This document shows, in pieces, positions 51,501-63,519 of a stretch of DNA of 64,000 nucleotides. This stretch comes from Nautilus pompilius (lineage: Eukaryota; Mollusca; Cephalopoda; Nautilida; Nautilidae). The translations under genes and the position numbers were made by a program. The stretch spans positions 266,001 through 330,000 of the forward strand of contig JACATO010000307.1 in assembly GCA_018389105.1 (NCBI GenBank), in the 5' to 3' direction. Every line of letters starts with the position of its first letter. The stretch's first letter is position 1. Below the pieces are notes generated by a model, which ran no database searches, had not been told where the DNA came from, and saw nothing but the letters and a program-made list of their open reading frames with translations.

Positions 51501-54500
51501 AACCGAGCACCGCGTCGGTGTTGGGAAGCGGCCTCCTAGAAACACGGGTAGCCCCAGCCCGGTAAAAAACATCGCAATAAACGTTTACATTAGGAAAAAA
51601 ACCCATCAGTATTTTGGAAAAAGTTGTCGTCACCTATCCAAGGCGTTAGTTCTTCTTCCTGTCGGTAGTCAATCTCGCGGTTCACCCAATCGATGGTATT
51701 GGTACTCAAAAGTAACAATTTCCCATTTTCCATTCCAATCCCAAAAGTCGGGAAGCCGCGGGCCATACTTTAGCTGGCCCCGAAAGAGCTGAACTGAGGG
51801 AGAGATCTGGAGATGCCGGTGGATGGGGCGTGCGCCACAGGCGGGGCGGATTTAAAAGGTCGTAAATATTTAATAAGAACTGAAAGTGGGTTTGCGTAGT
51901 CTTCATCTTTGTCATTTAGGGTTACTGGACGACCCAATGTCATAGACCGTTGATTTTCAGGTTTGCTCATAATTTAAACCTCTAATCACCTCGTGCGGTA
52001 TTAACGCTATTTTGCCTACATGAATCACAGTTAAGTAGTCGGAGATCTGTCGCTGCCTTCACCACTCCGTTCAGCACTGGACCCCTGGTAACACGGGCAG
52101 GAGCGGGCCTTTTGGGAACGGCTTTGTTTGTTTTACTGACGCCAGTTTCTTGGCCAGGGCACTTCACGGTTGTTTATGTCGCCGTAAGTGGTTATTTTGA
52201 CACGGGTTAAACGGTACCCCGCCCATTTAAAAGTGTTTAAGATTCATTTCTGAGGCGTTCAAACATGGTCAGAGCAAATCGGGGCCAGGGACAGGCGGCC
52301 TCTCATCATAAGCGCTATTTTCTCTTCTGAAGTCGAACTATTGCAGTTAAACAGCAGTTTTTGTACATTTCGTTAAACGTGTTACTCGGTGGCTGTGCGA
52401 GTCCTGCTGCCGAGACCTCAGGCGGCTGGGAAGCTGAAGGTCACGTGTATGTCATGAACGGACGGTTTGGAAATGAGGGGGTTAGGGTAGTAAGGTTTCC
52501 CGAAATTTGAAGGATGGGGAGGAGGAGGAGGGGCAGGAGTCCTGAGCCATACTAGATACTGCCGCACCACTATAAGAGCGGACAACGAAGCCACGCATTC
52601 GTCGATAAAGTTCGTCGTCCGGTCAGGAAGAATCTGGACATAGCCCCTCGTAAGTAGTAAGTCAGCTGCAGCCCTACGACCGACGACTGTTATTTACGAT
52701 AACCCTTCGGTTGTTTATCCCATCGGTATAGTTTACGTCACTTTTACTCCGATCGAAGAACGTATCCATAAACCTGTCGGACGCAAACCTTTGGCGTATG
52801 TTACACTACATCTTGCCTACGTTCATAATCATAAAAGTGTGTCTCTGTACATATCGGTTAAATCTCTGGTACAAAGCACCTGTTCTGCTGTCGGTTGTCC
52901 TCATCGCAGATAGAAACTCACAGATACGATGTTCAGTATGGTCAGGTTACGCGCCCCTGACATCTGCACATAAGATACACAGGCATCAGAATCTTCTTCC
53001 TTATTAGCTATTTTATGGTTTCGCAAAAAAAAAAAAGGCGTTATTTTTAAATACGCCCTTATTACAATTATTGGACGGGGACAGCGTAAATTAAGTTCGC
53101 TTTAGAATCCTCCAGTCTTTGTTAGATCGTGGAACGGGATGGACTTCCGTCAAGTCTTTCTCCATTTAAAGCCCACGGAGAAGTAGTAAACGGCAGTCAT
53201 ATTAGTCTAAAGTGCTGGCTAATTCTTGTCGTAGATGTGCGCCCACGTGTCGTGTATATTACTGATGTATACGTATCTGTGCTGGAATTTAATGGTGTTG
53301 TCTGTCGAGTTTGAATTATTTTTGTAACTTGTTTGTTCGTTTCCCGTATTATTGTTATTACAAATTGCTATCGGTCTACGCATTTCTGTTTACGTCGCAA
53401 GAGACGTGAGTGATTGTCACCGCCGGCTGCTATAATCATCATCCACAGCAATACCTGGCGACCTGGTGCTGATATCGGTGCTTCTGACTGGTTCCCACTC
53501 CACTGTATTTTCCCAAACGTTCTAGACTCGGCTTTTCGCTCTATCCATTTTTTAATATTATTCCCCCCCCCTCCAGATCTGTGGCAGCCACGGATTGCGG
53601 GACGATCTCATTTCCAAACTTAATGTTCTACCATTACAAACCGGGTAAACGGATGTGCATTGTCGTCGTGCGAGCGCTGAAGTTAATGTGTCGCAGCCAG
53701 GTGTTTGATCTTGGTGTCAGATCTGATATCTGCCATTTTTCCTAATTCGCGATTATAAAGTTGACGCAAGTTGGCTTAATTCCCGCTTTAGAATTGTATT
53801 CACACACCCGCCTTCTCTGCAGGTGTCTGAAGACGTTATAACATGTAGCTTATGTCATGTGTGTCGCACTGTATTTCGATATAGGACCATTTTACTATCA
53901 GAAACCGCAAACATTTCTACGATATGTAGACACCACCCCTCGGATGTTTGGTTCATTATTATTATTTATTGTCTCGCTATTTTGTAGGATCAAAACCATA
54001 CACAATACTACGTTTTATAAAGCATCTTCGACACAGAACTGAGAACGAATGAGGAGGGAATTGGTCAACCTTTCCTTCGTCTGAGTTACTTCCCCTATCA
54101 TTCGCAATGTATTTGTTTCCTCTTTGTTTTACTCTAATTTATGCTCGGCGGTGTTTTTCTACTTTCCCTCTATATCTGTCCCTGTGTGTTCCTCATCGTA
54201 TACGTTATCCTATTAAATAAATATACAAACACGTGAAACATTACCTCTGTACGCTTTCACATTTAATTTGTTCGTTCTTCAAATATTGTAACTCTAACTT
54301 AACGTCGCCACTAAGCGGCTCCTCGCCTCGCCTTCGTATTCAGAGCAGTGCTCTCCCAGGCAGCGAGATCTCGGTAGTTCGGTTCGGTGACTCACCTGTT
54401 TGTGGTTCCGCTCACGGGACAAGGTAATGTTTCTTAATTTACTTTCTCTTTGTATTATAGAAGTTTTGTTTTGTTTTTTTTTTCCTATTGGTAATGTTTT

Positions 54501-56611
54501 CATCGCATAAATACAATTTTACTGAGCTCTTTTTCCAACGTAAATATAATTATTGACGACTTTTTAGAACCTCTAATGTTTTAGAGTTCATCCGCTGGCC
54601 GTATCTGTTGGTCCTTCCTTCATTTTTAACCGACCCCTCTTTCTCCCTCGCTCGCGTCTTACCCGTGCGTCATGTCTGTGTTTGGTTTACATCTTCTCGT
54701 CCGATTGTTAAACGCGATTGGCTTGCAATTTTGAAGTATACGTAGGTTTTGCTATCACCTTTGATCATATTTACTTTATTAGCTCCCCCCCCAAGTTTTG
54801 ACAAAACTACTTCTTACTCTGTCATAGTTTCATAGTTATTCGGACAAATCGTCTTTTTATGGCAATTCTAAGGTCTCCTACCTGTCGCTGCGCTGTTCTG
54901 TAATTCTCACGTGACCTGTACCTCATAATCTTCGCCGCCCGTTCAGACCGCTTTTGGCGTAGTTTAAGGGGCGACCGACCACGTGGTTATGTGACCCACA
55001 GTAAAATGATAACTGCTATGATTATTCCAGATGACATCCGTTGTGAAAGTCTGCAGAAATTTCTGGGGTTGAATCCGAAAGAAGCGGGGGTGGTGTGGCA
55101 GACTGGTGACGGCGATGGCTTCCTTGTAAACGTCTTATTGTTGCAAAAACCAACTAAGCAAAGTTGGCGATACTGAAAGTAAAATTAGCCAGTTTACTCC
55201 CACTTATACTTCCATCTTCTTGTAGAAAGAAGAAATAAAAGAAAAAAAAAACCGTGAAAATCTGTGAATAAAACTATAGAATGCTTGTTCTGAAATATTT
55301 GACTTAGCTCGCTTGCCCAGAACTCTATTAGTGTAGTATATCACATTTTTAAATATCCGAATAAAAAAGATCATTAAGCTCCCAGTGTTTTCTTATTTCA
55401 CCTTTTAGATGAATACAAACAAGCAATCATGCTGAGTGAACTTGCGGCGATGTAATTAACATAAAAGATTACAGAGGGATGCGATAAACTAATCCCCACC
55501 GGTAGAGGGAACCACCAACCAGGCTCTCCTCGACTGAAGTCTCGATTTTTAAAATTAAGTTTGTGGTTTTAATAAATGTCTACCAGCTGAATAAATTGAG
55601 GGTAAAAGAACTCACGACTGCGAGGAGCTCGCTCGCTGTTTCTAATACTTTTTTTTAAAAACCTTTTAGACTTTAGCATTTTCAAGAGCGATCTGAAATG
55701 GCTTTTAGGTGATTGCTCTTCGAAAGTCTGGGGCGCGCGTTCGGGCGACGGCCAATCAACGACTCGATACTTCACAGTGGGGAGAACGCACGTCGACTGG
55801 GACTTGACTCTGCTCTGTTGGCGTCGCCTTGTATCCACCTCATCTATCACATAGCAAAAAAAGAGAAATGCAAATTAGGTTTCCGGATTCCCATCGCCCT
55901 TTCAGGCCGGGACCAACGACGGCGAGTCTCAGCAGTGGCCCGATCGTAAATCTCTCTGAAGAATACAGACGAGGAGATTCGGAGCCGGCTCGCGTACGAA
56001 GGGCGTCCTGGCTGCCGACAACGCCGCGGTAATGTGCCCGGTCCAATCGGCTTCGTGCAAAGTCTCCGGCCCCATCCAACCCCCCTATTTTACTCCTTTT
56101 AACCAGACGGCGCGAGCGGCCTCGCATCGTTGTAGGCTTCGTACGATATTAACAAGTGCAGGGATAACGGGACGCCCACGGGTTGTTTTCGAAGGGAGCT
56201 TCGCCCTGTTTCTCCCCCCCCCCAGCCAGTTTGGCAACCCTGCTGTCGTGTAAGTGTGCGGGAAGGAGAGCCGTTCTGGCGAGCGGGACCCGGTACGCCA
56301 GACGGTCCCCACCCCGTCGGCGCGTGCACCTCGAGGACTCCAGCAGCAGCAGCAGCTTTCTAAGCCCTACCTGCTGAACGCCGCCGGTTTTCACCGGAAG
56401 TCTACAGATGACGTCATTCTTCTAAATTTATTACTTTTCATTTAAACTGTTATGTTCACTTTGTGGCAGCCGATGATTCAAGTGATTATTTTCATAGCCT
56501 GTATTTTTTTTTTACAGAAAATCGAAACTAACTTTTGTTTCATCTAAATATTTTTTGCCATAAAAATTTGATGTATAAAAATGTGGTCGGTTGTTTTATC
56601 AAAACTGTATA
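48501..56611. other. Intergenic, no gene seen
   Basis: Eight kilobases with no recognisable coding sequence. Features are CACGTG motifs (near 49611, 52441, 53244, 54910 and 54981), T7A7 and T8A5 tracts (50774-50787 and 55649-55661) and a CpG-rich patch at about 55,720-56,420. That patch holds a CCAAT box near 55753, a CAG run near 56342 and a CRE palindrome at 56409-56416. It has promoter-like content, but open frames overlap on both strands without family resemblance. Confidence 0.55.
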
Positions 56612-57828
56612 CAGTGCCGCGCAAAAGTCGCGTCTGCATTTTTATTCATAAATTCAACTGTAGGAAGAAATAAAATAAACTATGAAAAATACAATTTAAT
56701 AAATGAATATTGTACAGTAATAGACGAGATAAAAATGATGAAATGCTAAGTATTAGTGTACATGATTTTATGTGCACCCTTGTCTTTAACGACTGCTTGA
56801 ATGTGCCTTGGGAGACTTGTAATTTTGAAATAATATCAGCTGGAATGTTGCCTTGTACATTTCTAGGCACTGCAGACTTCATACTTGGTTTATGGCTGTT
56901 GCTAATTTTTTTATTCTGTCCAAGTAGTCTTCGACATATTTAATGATATTAAGGTGTCAGGGATTTGCGGAAGCCATTCTGATAAAACTAGTGCTCCATT
57001 TTCTTCTCTGGCCCTGTAGGTACGTTTTAGATTGGTGTCGTGTTGAAATGTGAATACAAACACTCAAGGAATATTATGGTAAGTAAGAATCTGCTTGTAT
57101 CTGGCTGAATTAATATTTCCTTCTATTCTTACTAAATGTCCAACACCCGTGCATAGAAATACATCCTCAAACCTGAATAGAACCTTCACCATGCTTTACC
57201 ATAGGCTGCAGAAAACATCTCCGTATTCTCTTCTTCAGTTCTCTTCACATCCTACTTTCTCTTAGATCCACAAACTCCAAACTTTCATTCAACTAACAGA
57301 AGGAGTTTGTTCTATTCTTCTCGAGCTCAGTTTTGTTGCCAGGTGGAATACCTTAGTCGTTTACACTTATTCTCTTTACGTATAAATGGTTTATTGACTG
57401 CCATACGACCTTTAAGTCTACAGATTTTCGTACTGTAGAATCTGAACCTGAACCTCTAAGGATTCTGCCTGATCTTCCTCTTCCTCTCTCCTTGCGCGAT
57501 GTTTTTCTAACCCTTAGAGAAATTATCTTCAGGTACCACTCGCCGTTTTTAGATAGTTTTCTGGGTTAGATTGTCCGCACATTTTCTTATCAGAAACTGA
57601 ATCAATATCTCAAACTTTTTTCTGATAATTTCTTAAATGGCGCATCTTATAATTCAGGTTATATTATTTATTTTTCTTTGAAGTTAACATTATTTGTGGA
57701 GAGTAAGGTTTTATTTCTGTTGGCGATGGATACCTTAGCCATTTTTATTTAGTTATTATTTTGAAAAGGATTGATAACAAGCATCAGTGTTTTTGTAAAG
57801 TAGCCTAAGACTTTTTCACGGTACTCTG
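56612..57828 (-). mobile_element. Tc1-like DNA transposon, decayed full-length copy with both terminal repeats
   Basis: The left end reads CAGTGCCGCGCAAAAGTC, and the reverse complement of the right end reads CAGAGTACCGTGAAAAAGTC. Both are flanked by TA, the Tc1/mariner target duplication. The 1,217-bp length is normal for the group. The minus strand carries a broken transposase in the expected order. About 57.50-57.28 kb resembles the DNA-binding end and the start of the catalytic domain (LKGRMAVNKPFIRKENKCKRLR). About 57.2-57.05 kb contains VKHGEGSIQV and the start of a GC(I/F)S motif. About 57.0-56.95 kb matches the second catalytic region (RTYRAREENGALVLSEWLPQ). The C-terminal part near 56.8 kb ends in the frame holding AHIKSCTLI. 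Several frameshifts and stops interrupt it, so it is inactive. The two ends differ by a 2-base gap and about three substitutions, which suggests an old insertion. Confidence 0.85.
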
Positions 57829-60800
57829 TACGTATACTAATCGCGTGTTCTCATTTCGTACTTCATATGCTGTCGTTAATTTAGTAGAATGGACGAAATT
57901 GTGCAGCCATTAACAATGAGGTAAAAATGTAGAGGAAAAAAAAAAAACATTTGTTCGTTGTTAGTTTTAGTCGTACGCTAATATGTACGTATTTTATTTG
58001 ATTAGCGTTTTGGTTTGTTTGTTTACCAGTCTCTACAAGGGAGACAACCCTGGCGAAAGAGCATCCTCATGCGTCACGGGATGGGGGGGAATCGGCAATG
58101 CCCATATTTCGGCAGAAAGTGGAAACTCTCCCCACGGCCGTCTGTGCAGAAGAACGATAAGAAACCATGCCTGTGAGGAAGGTGTGCCAATCCGAGCCGA
58201 GGCCATCCCTCGGGCGGGCGCACAATTATGGCAGTTCAGTAACCTTAAACACTAAAACCAACGACCGCCTGTAGACATAAATGTAAGTCTGTGTTGGAGC
58301 TTGGATATTTTCGTGAAGTTTATGCGTCTACAGTTATGCCAGTACGTGTTTGTGCGTTTAAAATCATTTTTTTGTGGTCCAGTCCTTTTCAATGTCTTCT
58401 AATCTAATTCCGACCGCCACGGTAGCCAGGGTGATGGCTCCCGACATAGGCGACATTTTACAGCGAGGTTGGAAGCTTTAACGTTTCGATAACTTTATTG
58501 GTATCATCGTCACACCGTAGAAACCATAACATAAGAGCTTTCAGATCGCCGTGGAGGGAGGCATTACGTATAGATTGGGTCACCCCGGATTTCTCTGTTT
58601 TTAAGTGCTTTTAGGGGATTTACTTCATGGTAAACATCTGGATCTCTGGAATCTTGAGGTATTAAAGTCAGTTTTTAATAAACGATGAAGGGAAATCAGG
58701 GGTGGTTCTAGAATTAGGTAGACATATGTTACCCGCCTTTTTCAGTAGGTTGAGACAAAGAGTTCACAAAAGTTATAATTTTTTGGTTTCAGGGCTGGGC
58801 TAATTTCTCAGTCCAGCCCCGACTGCAATGTATTTGGGTTTATTCTACAATACGATTTAGTTTTTGCCTTTGAGCCGCCAGAAGGTCAGGGCGACCACTA
58901 ATCTTTCAACCTCGATTCTGAATGCGCTCATTTTTGGATAACCAAAGACTGTTCTTTGTTACGCTTATGTTTCTTTGTCCATTAGAGCCTGGGTTCGAAA
59001 AACTAAGATTTCAATAGTGTCTTTTTCAAAACCTATTTTCTGCCTCAAACATTTTAACCCTCCGCATACCACGCCAGTTTTTGCCTCCCTTATACCGCTG
59101 CAGCCCAGAAGCACTAGTTAGTATTTGTGATGAATTGGCTGTATATTTAGCCAACTCCCTCGTAATTCAAAGCACGTGAGGTTGGGGCGATACACAGAAT
59201 TTGTCGTTATAAATGCTTATATTACCGAGGAAAGAGGGTGCTGTGTGTGTGCTGAGTCCTTATCTTTCCTCAAAAAATGCAAATTATTTATTTGTTTTTG
59301 TTTATTTATTTATCTATTTAGAAACCAGGCCGAGAAGGGTTTACGGTGGAGCTACTACTTTCTCTTCACGGCTTTTTACTTTAATTTCAAGTTATTTGTT
59401 TAATTGTGCATGAGAAGGCTAGGAATGTAAAGGAAATCAGTGTCCGAGTCTAACGGTCGGACAAAAACAGGCTTGCAAGCGAGCGGTCTGTAGAATAGCA
59501 CTTACAATGCCAGAGACGATAAATCTAAATAGTTCCGTTAGATGGCGTTGCGCGCCGATTCGTTTGCATCAGCTTTCGTCTCGTGCAGCCTAAAGAAAGG
59601 ACATCGTGCTAAGTAATAGGATTAATTCTGCTGGCTGAAAACTTTCCGAACAAAGCCACAGAGAATACAAATTTGTAGTGGTTGTAAAGAAAGAAAAAAC
59701 TGGTTTAAAAGTATGTATTGGCTTAGTGAAGCGTTGAGACCAATGTTTCTGATCGTGTGTGTGTCGTGCGAACTGAAAATCAATAACAATAAAATCCTCC
59801 ATTTCTATTATTTATAGCTGTATGGTTACGCAGCTTTATGGCAATTATATGTGATTATTGCTTCAAGATATCGATCTGTCGATTGCGATATTTTAAATTT
59901 TGTTTCTGGATGCAGTGAAAATAATCGGTGATGATCGTCCTTGTTTAAATGACATTTGTGTTCGGTTGCACGTAGGTTATTTTAAAGATTGCTAAAACCC
60001 ATCAGGACTACGAGGGGGTGGGGTGATAATTACCCCCGGGTCTCGATACTATACGGGGAGGGGTCCGGTGCTTCAACTCCACTCCGTGGCCCGCCAGCCT
60101 TACGCGCATAGACGATGATAGCAAAACATTCCAGATAATCTTCGTATTTCTCATAACGAAGGAAATAAATAATAGGCCACTCTCATAAAAGCCCCGAAGT
60201 ATTTAAGAAAGTTCTATTTGAACTAATCGCACCTTTTACTTCTAAAGAATGGCGACGCCTTAAATGGCAGACATATTGTGACGCCGAAGTCGAGCGATGG
60301 ACTTTCCTCTGCAAGGGAGTGCATACGGTTGAGACTGGATCACCTTTAATTGGAAGTTACTGAATCTGCTCTTTTCGGGTTTCAATCTACGATAGCGATG
60401 CAAATAATAATAAAAAAAAACACCTGGTGCTGCTGCTGCCAATGCGCAGCCAACCTACTTGGAATAGGCGAGATGTGCTTTCATCTGATGTAAAAATTCT
60501 GTACATCCCGTACCTACCTACATAACTAAACTAAATGCCAACAGGATCGCTGCTAGCAGTCACACCCGCTACTACTGATCTCTTCGCGAGCAGTAATGAA
60601 ATTTGGCTACTCGATTTTTAATTATATTTTATTTTAAATTTTAAAATCAGTCTGCCGCTATGTGGACGACAAAAAGAACGTAGAAAAGGAGAAGAAGGAG
60701 TCTAGACTCGCTTGGGCCGCGGGGGATTAGATCTCCCTGCTTATCGTCTGAATATTCAAATATAAATGTAACTCGACTAGACAGCGCAATAATTTCTGCA

Positions 60801-61706
60801 TGGACTGATCAATTTTGATAGAAATCTCATAAATTTTTGTATTAAAAACAAACAAAAAATTAGAAGAAGAAAGGAATGGCTTAGAAGATATAAACGGAAT
60901 GTAAAAAGATTTTTAAAAAAAATTCAGACAAAATGCGGATACAGTCAGTCTAATTATCGCTTTAGAAATGTATACTTTACGCCCCGGACTCGCTTTGAAA
61001 CAGCGCCGTCTATCGGAATGTTACTCTAAGAATTTTAAAAAGCAAACAATGGTTAGAGGGTTTCTTCCTTATACGGATCGGATTCCAAGGCAGATCTATT
61101 ATTCGTCTGTTGGCGAGAATTAGGGAATTAAGTGCCGTTGCTTTCTATGAATTTTTGCAGTAAATTATATGATTCAGTAGCGAGAAAGAAACGATGGGAG
61201 GCGGAGACCGCGGTTTGGTCGACTCTGCGCACAGCAGCACATCCACGGCGCGGGATCTTTCTTAAAAATTATTGTTTGATCCACGTCCGGTCGGATCTAC
61301 AGGAAATCCCGTTGGCCCTGCTTAGTATGAGTTTCACCGAATTGTCGCATTTTCCCCGGGTGTCAGTAGCTTTGAGAAGATGGTGGTGATGCCCCAACAT
61401 CACGTGATAACAGTCAAGAGTAGTAATAATAGTAATAGTGGGTTTTTGGGAAAGAAAGAAGATGGTCAGGTGGTGATGTGTCTGGTTCGGCTCAGGTTTA
61501 CCGTAGATTCGGGCAACGATGTTCAGAGGGAAAAAATATCCCGTCTTCTGCAGTCGTAAGAAAGAAGGGATGGATGGAGGGATGGATGGTTATTTTACGT
61601 GTTATTTGTTAGAAAAATGTTTAAAATATTATTTCTGAACGCGAATTGAGTGACAGATGTCGGAGCAGACAGTTTAACTTGGCAGAAAGTTACTACGGTT
61701 ACATGA
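57829..61706. other. Intergenic, no gene seen
   Basis: AT-rich to mixed sequence with CACGTG near 59172 and 61401, short (TGGA)n-type runs near 61568-61588 and no recognisable coding content. This is the distal flank of the hh CpG-rich region. Confidence 0.6.
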
Positions 61707-61748
61707 AGCAGCAGTCGGAGCTGCGGGATCAATACTCCGACTGCTGCT
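61707..61748. other. Perfect 14-bp inverted repeat / hairpin upstream of hh
   Basis: AGCAGCAGTCGGAG (61707-61720) and CTCCGACTGCTGCT (61735-61748) are exact reverse complements separated by a 14-base spacer. A perfect 14-bp stem with so short a loop is unlikely by chance in 64 kb. It lies about 2 kb upstream of the hh start, at the edge of the CpG-rich zone. It could be a structured RNA, a dimer binding site, or the trace of a small inverted duplication. It is shorter than a typical animal microRNA precursor. Confidence 0.6.
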
Positions 61749-61929
61749 GGGCGCTGGTGGTTTGGAGAACCCAAAATGACAGACGAATTCTTGTAAAATT
61801 GTTATCCGAAGACGAAATTTGAACGGGGGGAGAAAATCTATGGTTCGGCGAGGCAGACGGAGGGAGCGAGAGGCGAAGGGTTCGAGGGGGGGGGGGTCGG
61901 GTCCAGAAACGTTACGTAACCGCGATCTG

Positions 61930-61949
61930 CCGGAGTGACATCACTCCGG
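61930..61949. promoter_or_regulatory. Near-perfect 20-bp palindrome containing a CRE-like core
   Basis: CCGGAGTGA at 61930-61938 and TCACTCCGG at 61941-61949 are exact reverse complements separated by CA. The centre, TGACATCA, is one base from the CRE palindrome. It lies about 1.8 kb upstream of hh between two 11-base G runs. A dimeric bZIP-type site is one reading. No factor can be assigned. Confidence 0.45.
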
Positions 61950-62899
61950 TGCCCATCAGCTGCTGCCTTGATGGGGGGGGGGGCGCGCAAGGTAGAGAGA
62001 TAGAGAGCGGATCAATACGCGACGAAGCTGGCTCACGTACTGACCGGCACACATGCGCGATGTAGGTCAGTCGCGCGCGACTCAGGGACGGCCGACTGGA
62101 CGCACGCACGCCCGCCCGCACGCGCGCGCGCGACAATGAAATAAACAAGCATCAAGCCGGAGATGCATGGTTTCTGGTCTTTGTCTTGGCGCCGCGTGCG
62201 AGCGATCAGATCTTTGTCGAACCGCGGCCGTCTAATTCGCCCGGCAGTTGGTAGAGTCGGTTCCCGGTCTCTCCCCGCAGACCGGCCGCCACGTAAGTAG
62301 ATGACGGCTTTCTTTCCATTATTCAGAATCTCCGGCACAGATCCGCAGAAGACGACGACGGCCACCACCTCCTCCTCCTCGCCTCTCCATTGTTCGCTCT
62401 TTGCTGCTGCCGTTTTTGTTGGTGTTGTTTCCCCAATAAAAAAACATCCTGTTGTGCGTCTGGCTTGGGTTTCGAAGTCGGCTCCACGACGTGAAACACG
62501 CACTTTCTACTCGTTTGTTTTTGTTTTCCTTTTAAAGCAGAAGTAATCACCCTGTTTGTTCTGTGAGGCTGGAATGCGGCTCTGAATGGGAGCGGACCGC
62601 TATGGGAATTTCCCCTCTACGAGCCGCCGGCTGAGAGTTTTTTGTTTGTTCTTATTAGCTAATTTATCCCCTATCGACAGCGGGACCACGTTAAAGTTGT
62701 AAATTGCTTTTACTCTCCCCCCCCTCTCTGTGTGTGTGTGACGGCGATAAATCTATCTCCGTGTCTGTCTGTCTGTCTGCCCGCCAGCCGCGGACCGTGT
62801 TAGTTAGTTAGTATCCGGGACCCCTGGCGGCCAGCACTACCCAGCTTTTGGAAACAGAAGCACGTGGTCCGAGCGTCAGTCAGTTTTACCTTCTCCAAC

Positions 62900-63112
62900 A
62901 TGGCTTTTTCAGGTGATCTGTCGCCGTCTCCGGATATCGGCAAAAGCTCGGAAAGAGGCCGGCCGGACTCTTCCACAGTTCTCCGGAGAAACTTTGCCGA
63001 GGATGGGGATGATGTAGAGTTGAACCAGACCTTTTCAGCAGCATCTTCCCCCCTCCCTCCCTCCCTCTACCCGCGCCGCCGGATGAAGAGGGCTTCGCCG
63101 TACTCCAGGTAG
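62900..63112 (+). other. Upstream ORF (70 codons) in the presumed hh 5' leader
   Basis: An ATG with A at -3 and G at +4 opens a 70-codon frame ending at a TAG about 630 bases before the hh start. The predicted peptide starts MAFSGDLSPSPDIGKSSERG and ends in a basic stretch (residues 62-70, PRRRMKRAS). It resembles no family I recognise. The stop overlaps a possible splice donor (CTCCAG followed by GTAGTC at 63106-63113), so this could be the end of a 5' exon rather than a translated uORF. If the hh transcript begins upstream of it, the strong start context would be expected to reduce scanning to the hh start. That is inference, because no transcript start is visible. Confidence 0.3.
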
Positions 63113-63339
63113 TCGCTGAAGAGCCAGCTCAACCCGGGGCCAAGGCGCCGCTCCGCTGTGCAAACCCGCCGAGTTCTTGTCAACAAGCCTGCCTCCAATC
63201 AGAGAGCGGAGTCCGCGCCTCCAATGTTTGGTTGTTTGAAAAGCAGTCAAGTACATCAGAATATAACGCCAAACTTTTTCCTCTCTCCTCTCTCTCTCTC
63301 TCTCTGTCTCTCCCAGTCGTCGTGAGACTCCATTAAAGA

Positions 63340-63360
63340 GGGGTTCCGCGAGAGAACCCC
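63340..63360 (+). other. Perfect 7-bp stem-loop in presumed hh 5' leader
   Basis: GGGGTTC at 63340-63346 pairs with GAACCCC at 63354-63360 across a seven-base loop (CGCGAGA). If transcribed, this GC-rich hairpin lies about 390 bases before the hh start codon. Confidence 0.6.
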
Positions 63361-63479
63361 GACAGCCCTTGTGACGAGTCGTAACTTGACTTCCACTCCC
63401 AGCAGCAGAGCGGCTCTTCTTGGAAGGGAGGTCTCCGGCCGAACAAAGTTCGCTGGTCGAGTCGGGCAAAACCGCCGTG

Positions 63480-63480
<1 letters not shown>

Positions 63481-63517
<37 letters not shown>
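63481..63517 (+). repeat. (CAG)12 trinucleotide repeat in presumed hh 5' leader
   Basis: Twelve uninterrupted CAG units lie 230 bases upstream of the hh start codon, outside its reading frame (a TGA closes that frame at 63636-63638). As RNA, CAG runs of this kind form hairpins. Length variation between individuals is likely. Confidence 0.95.

Positions 63518-63519
<2 letters not shown>

Noticed and set aside
62033-62503. 156-codon minus-strand frame
   Set aside because: Low-complexity arginine/alanine-rich translation of CpG-rich DNA upstream of hh.
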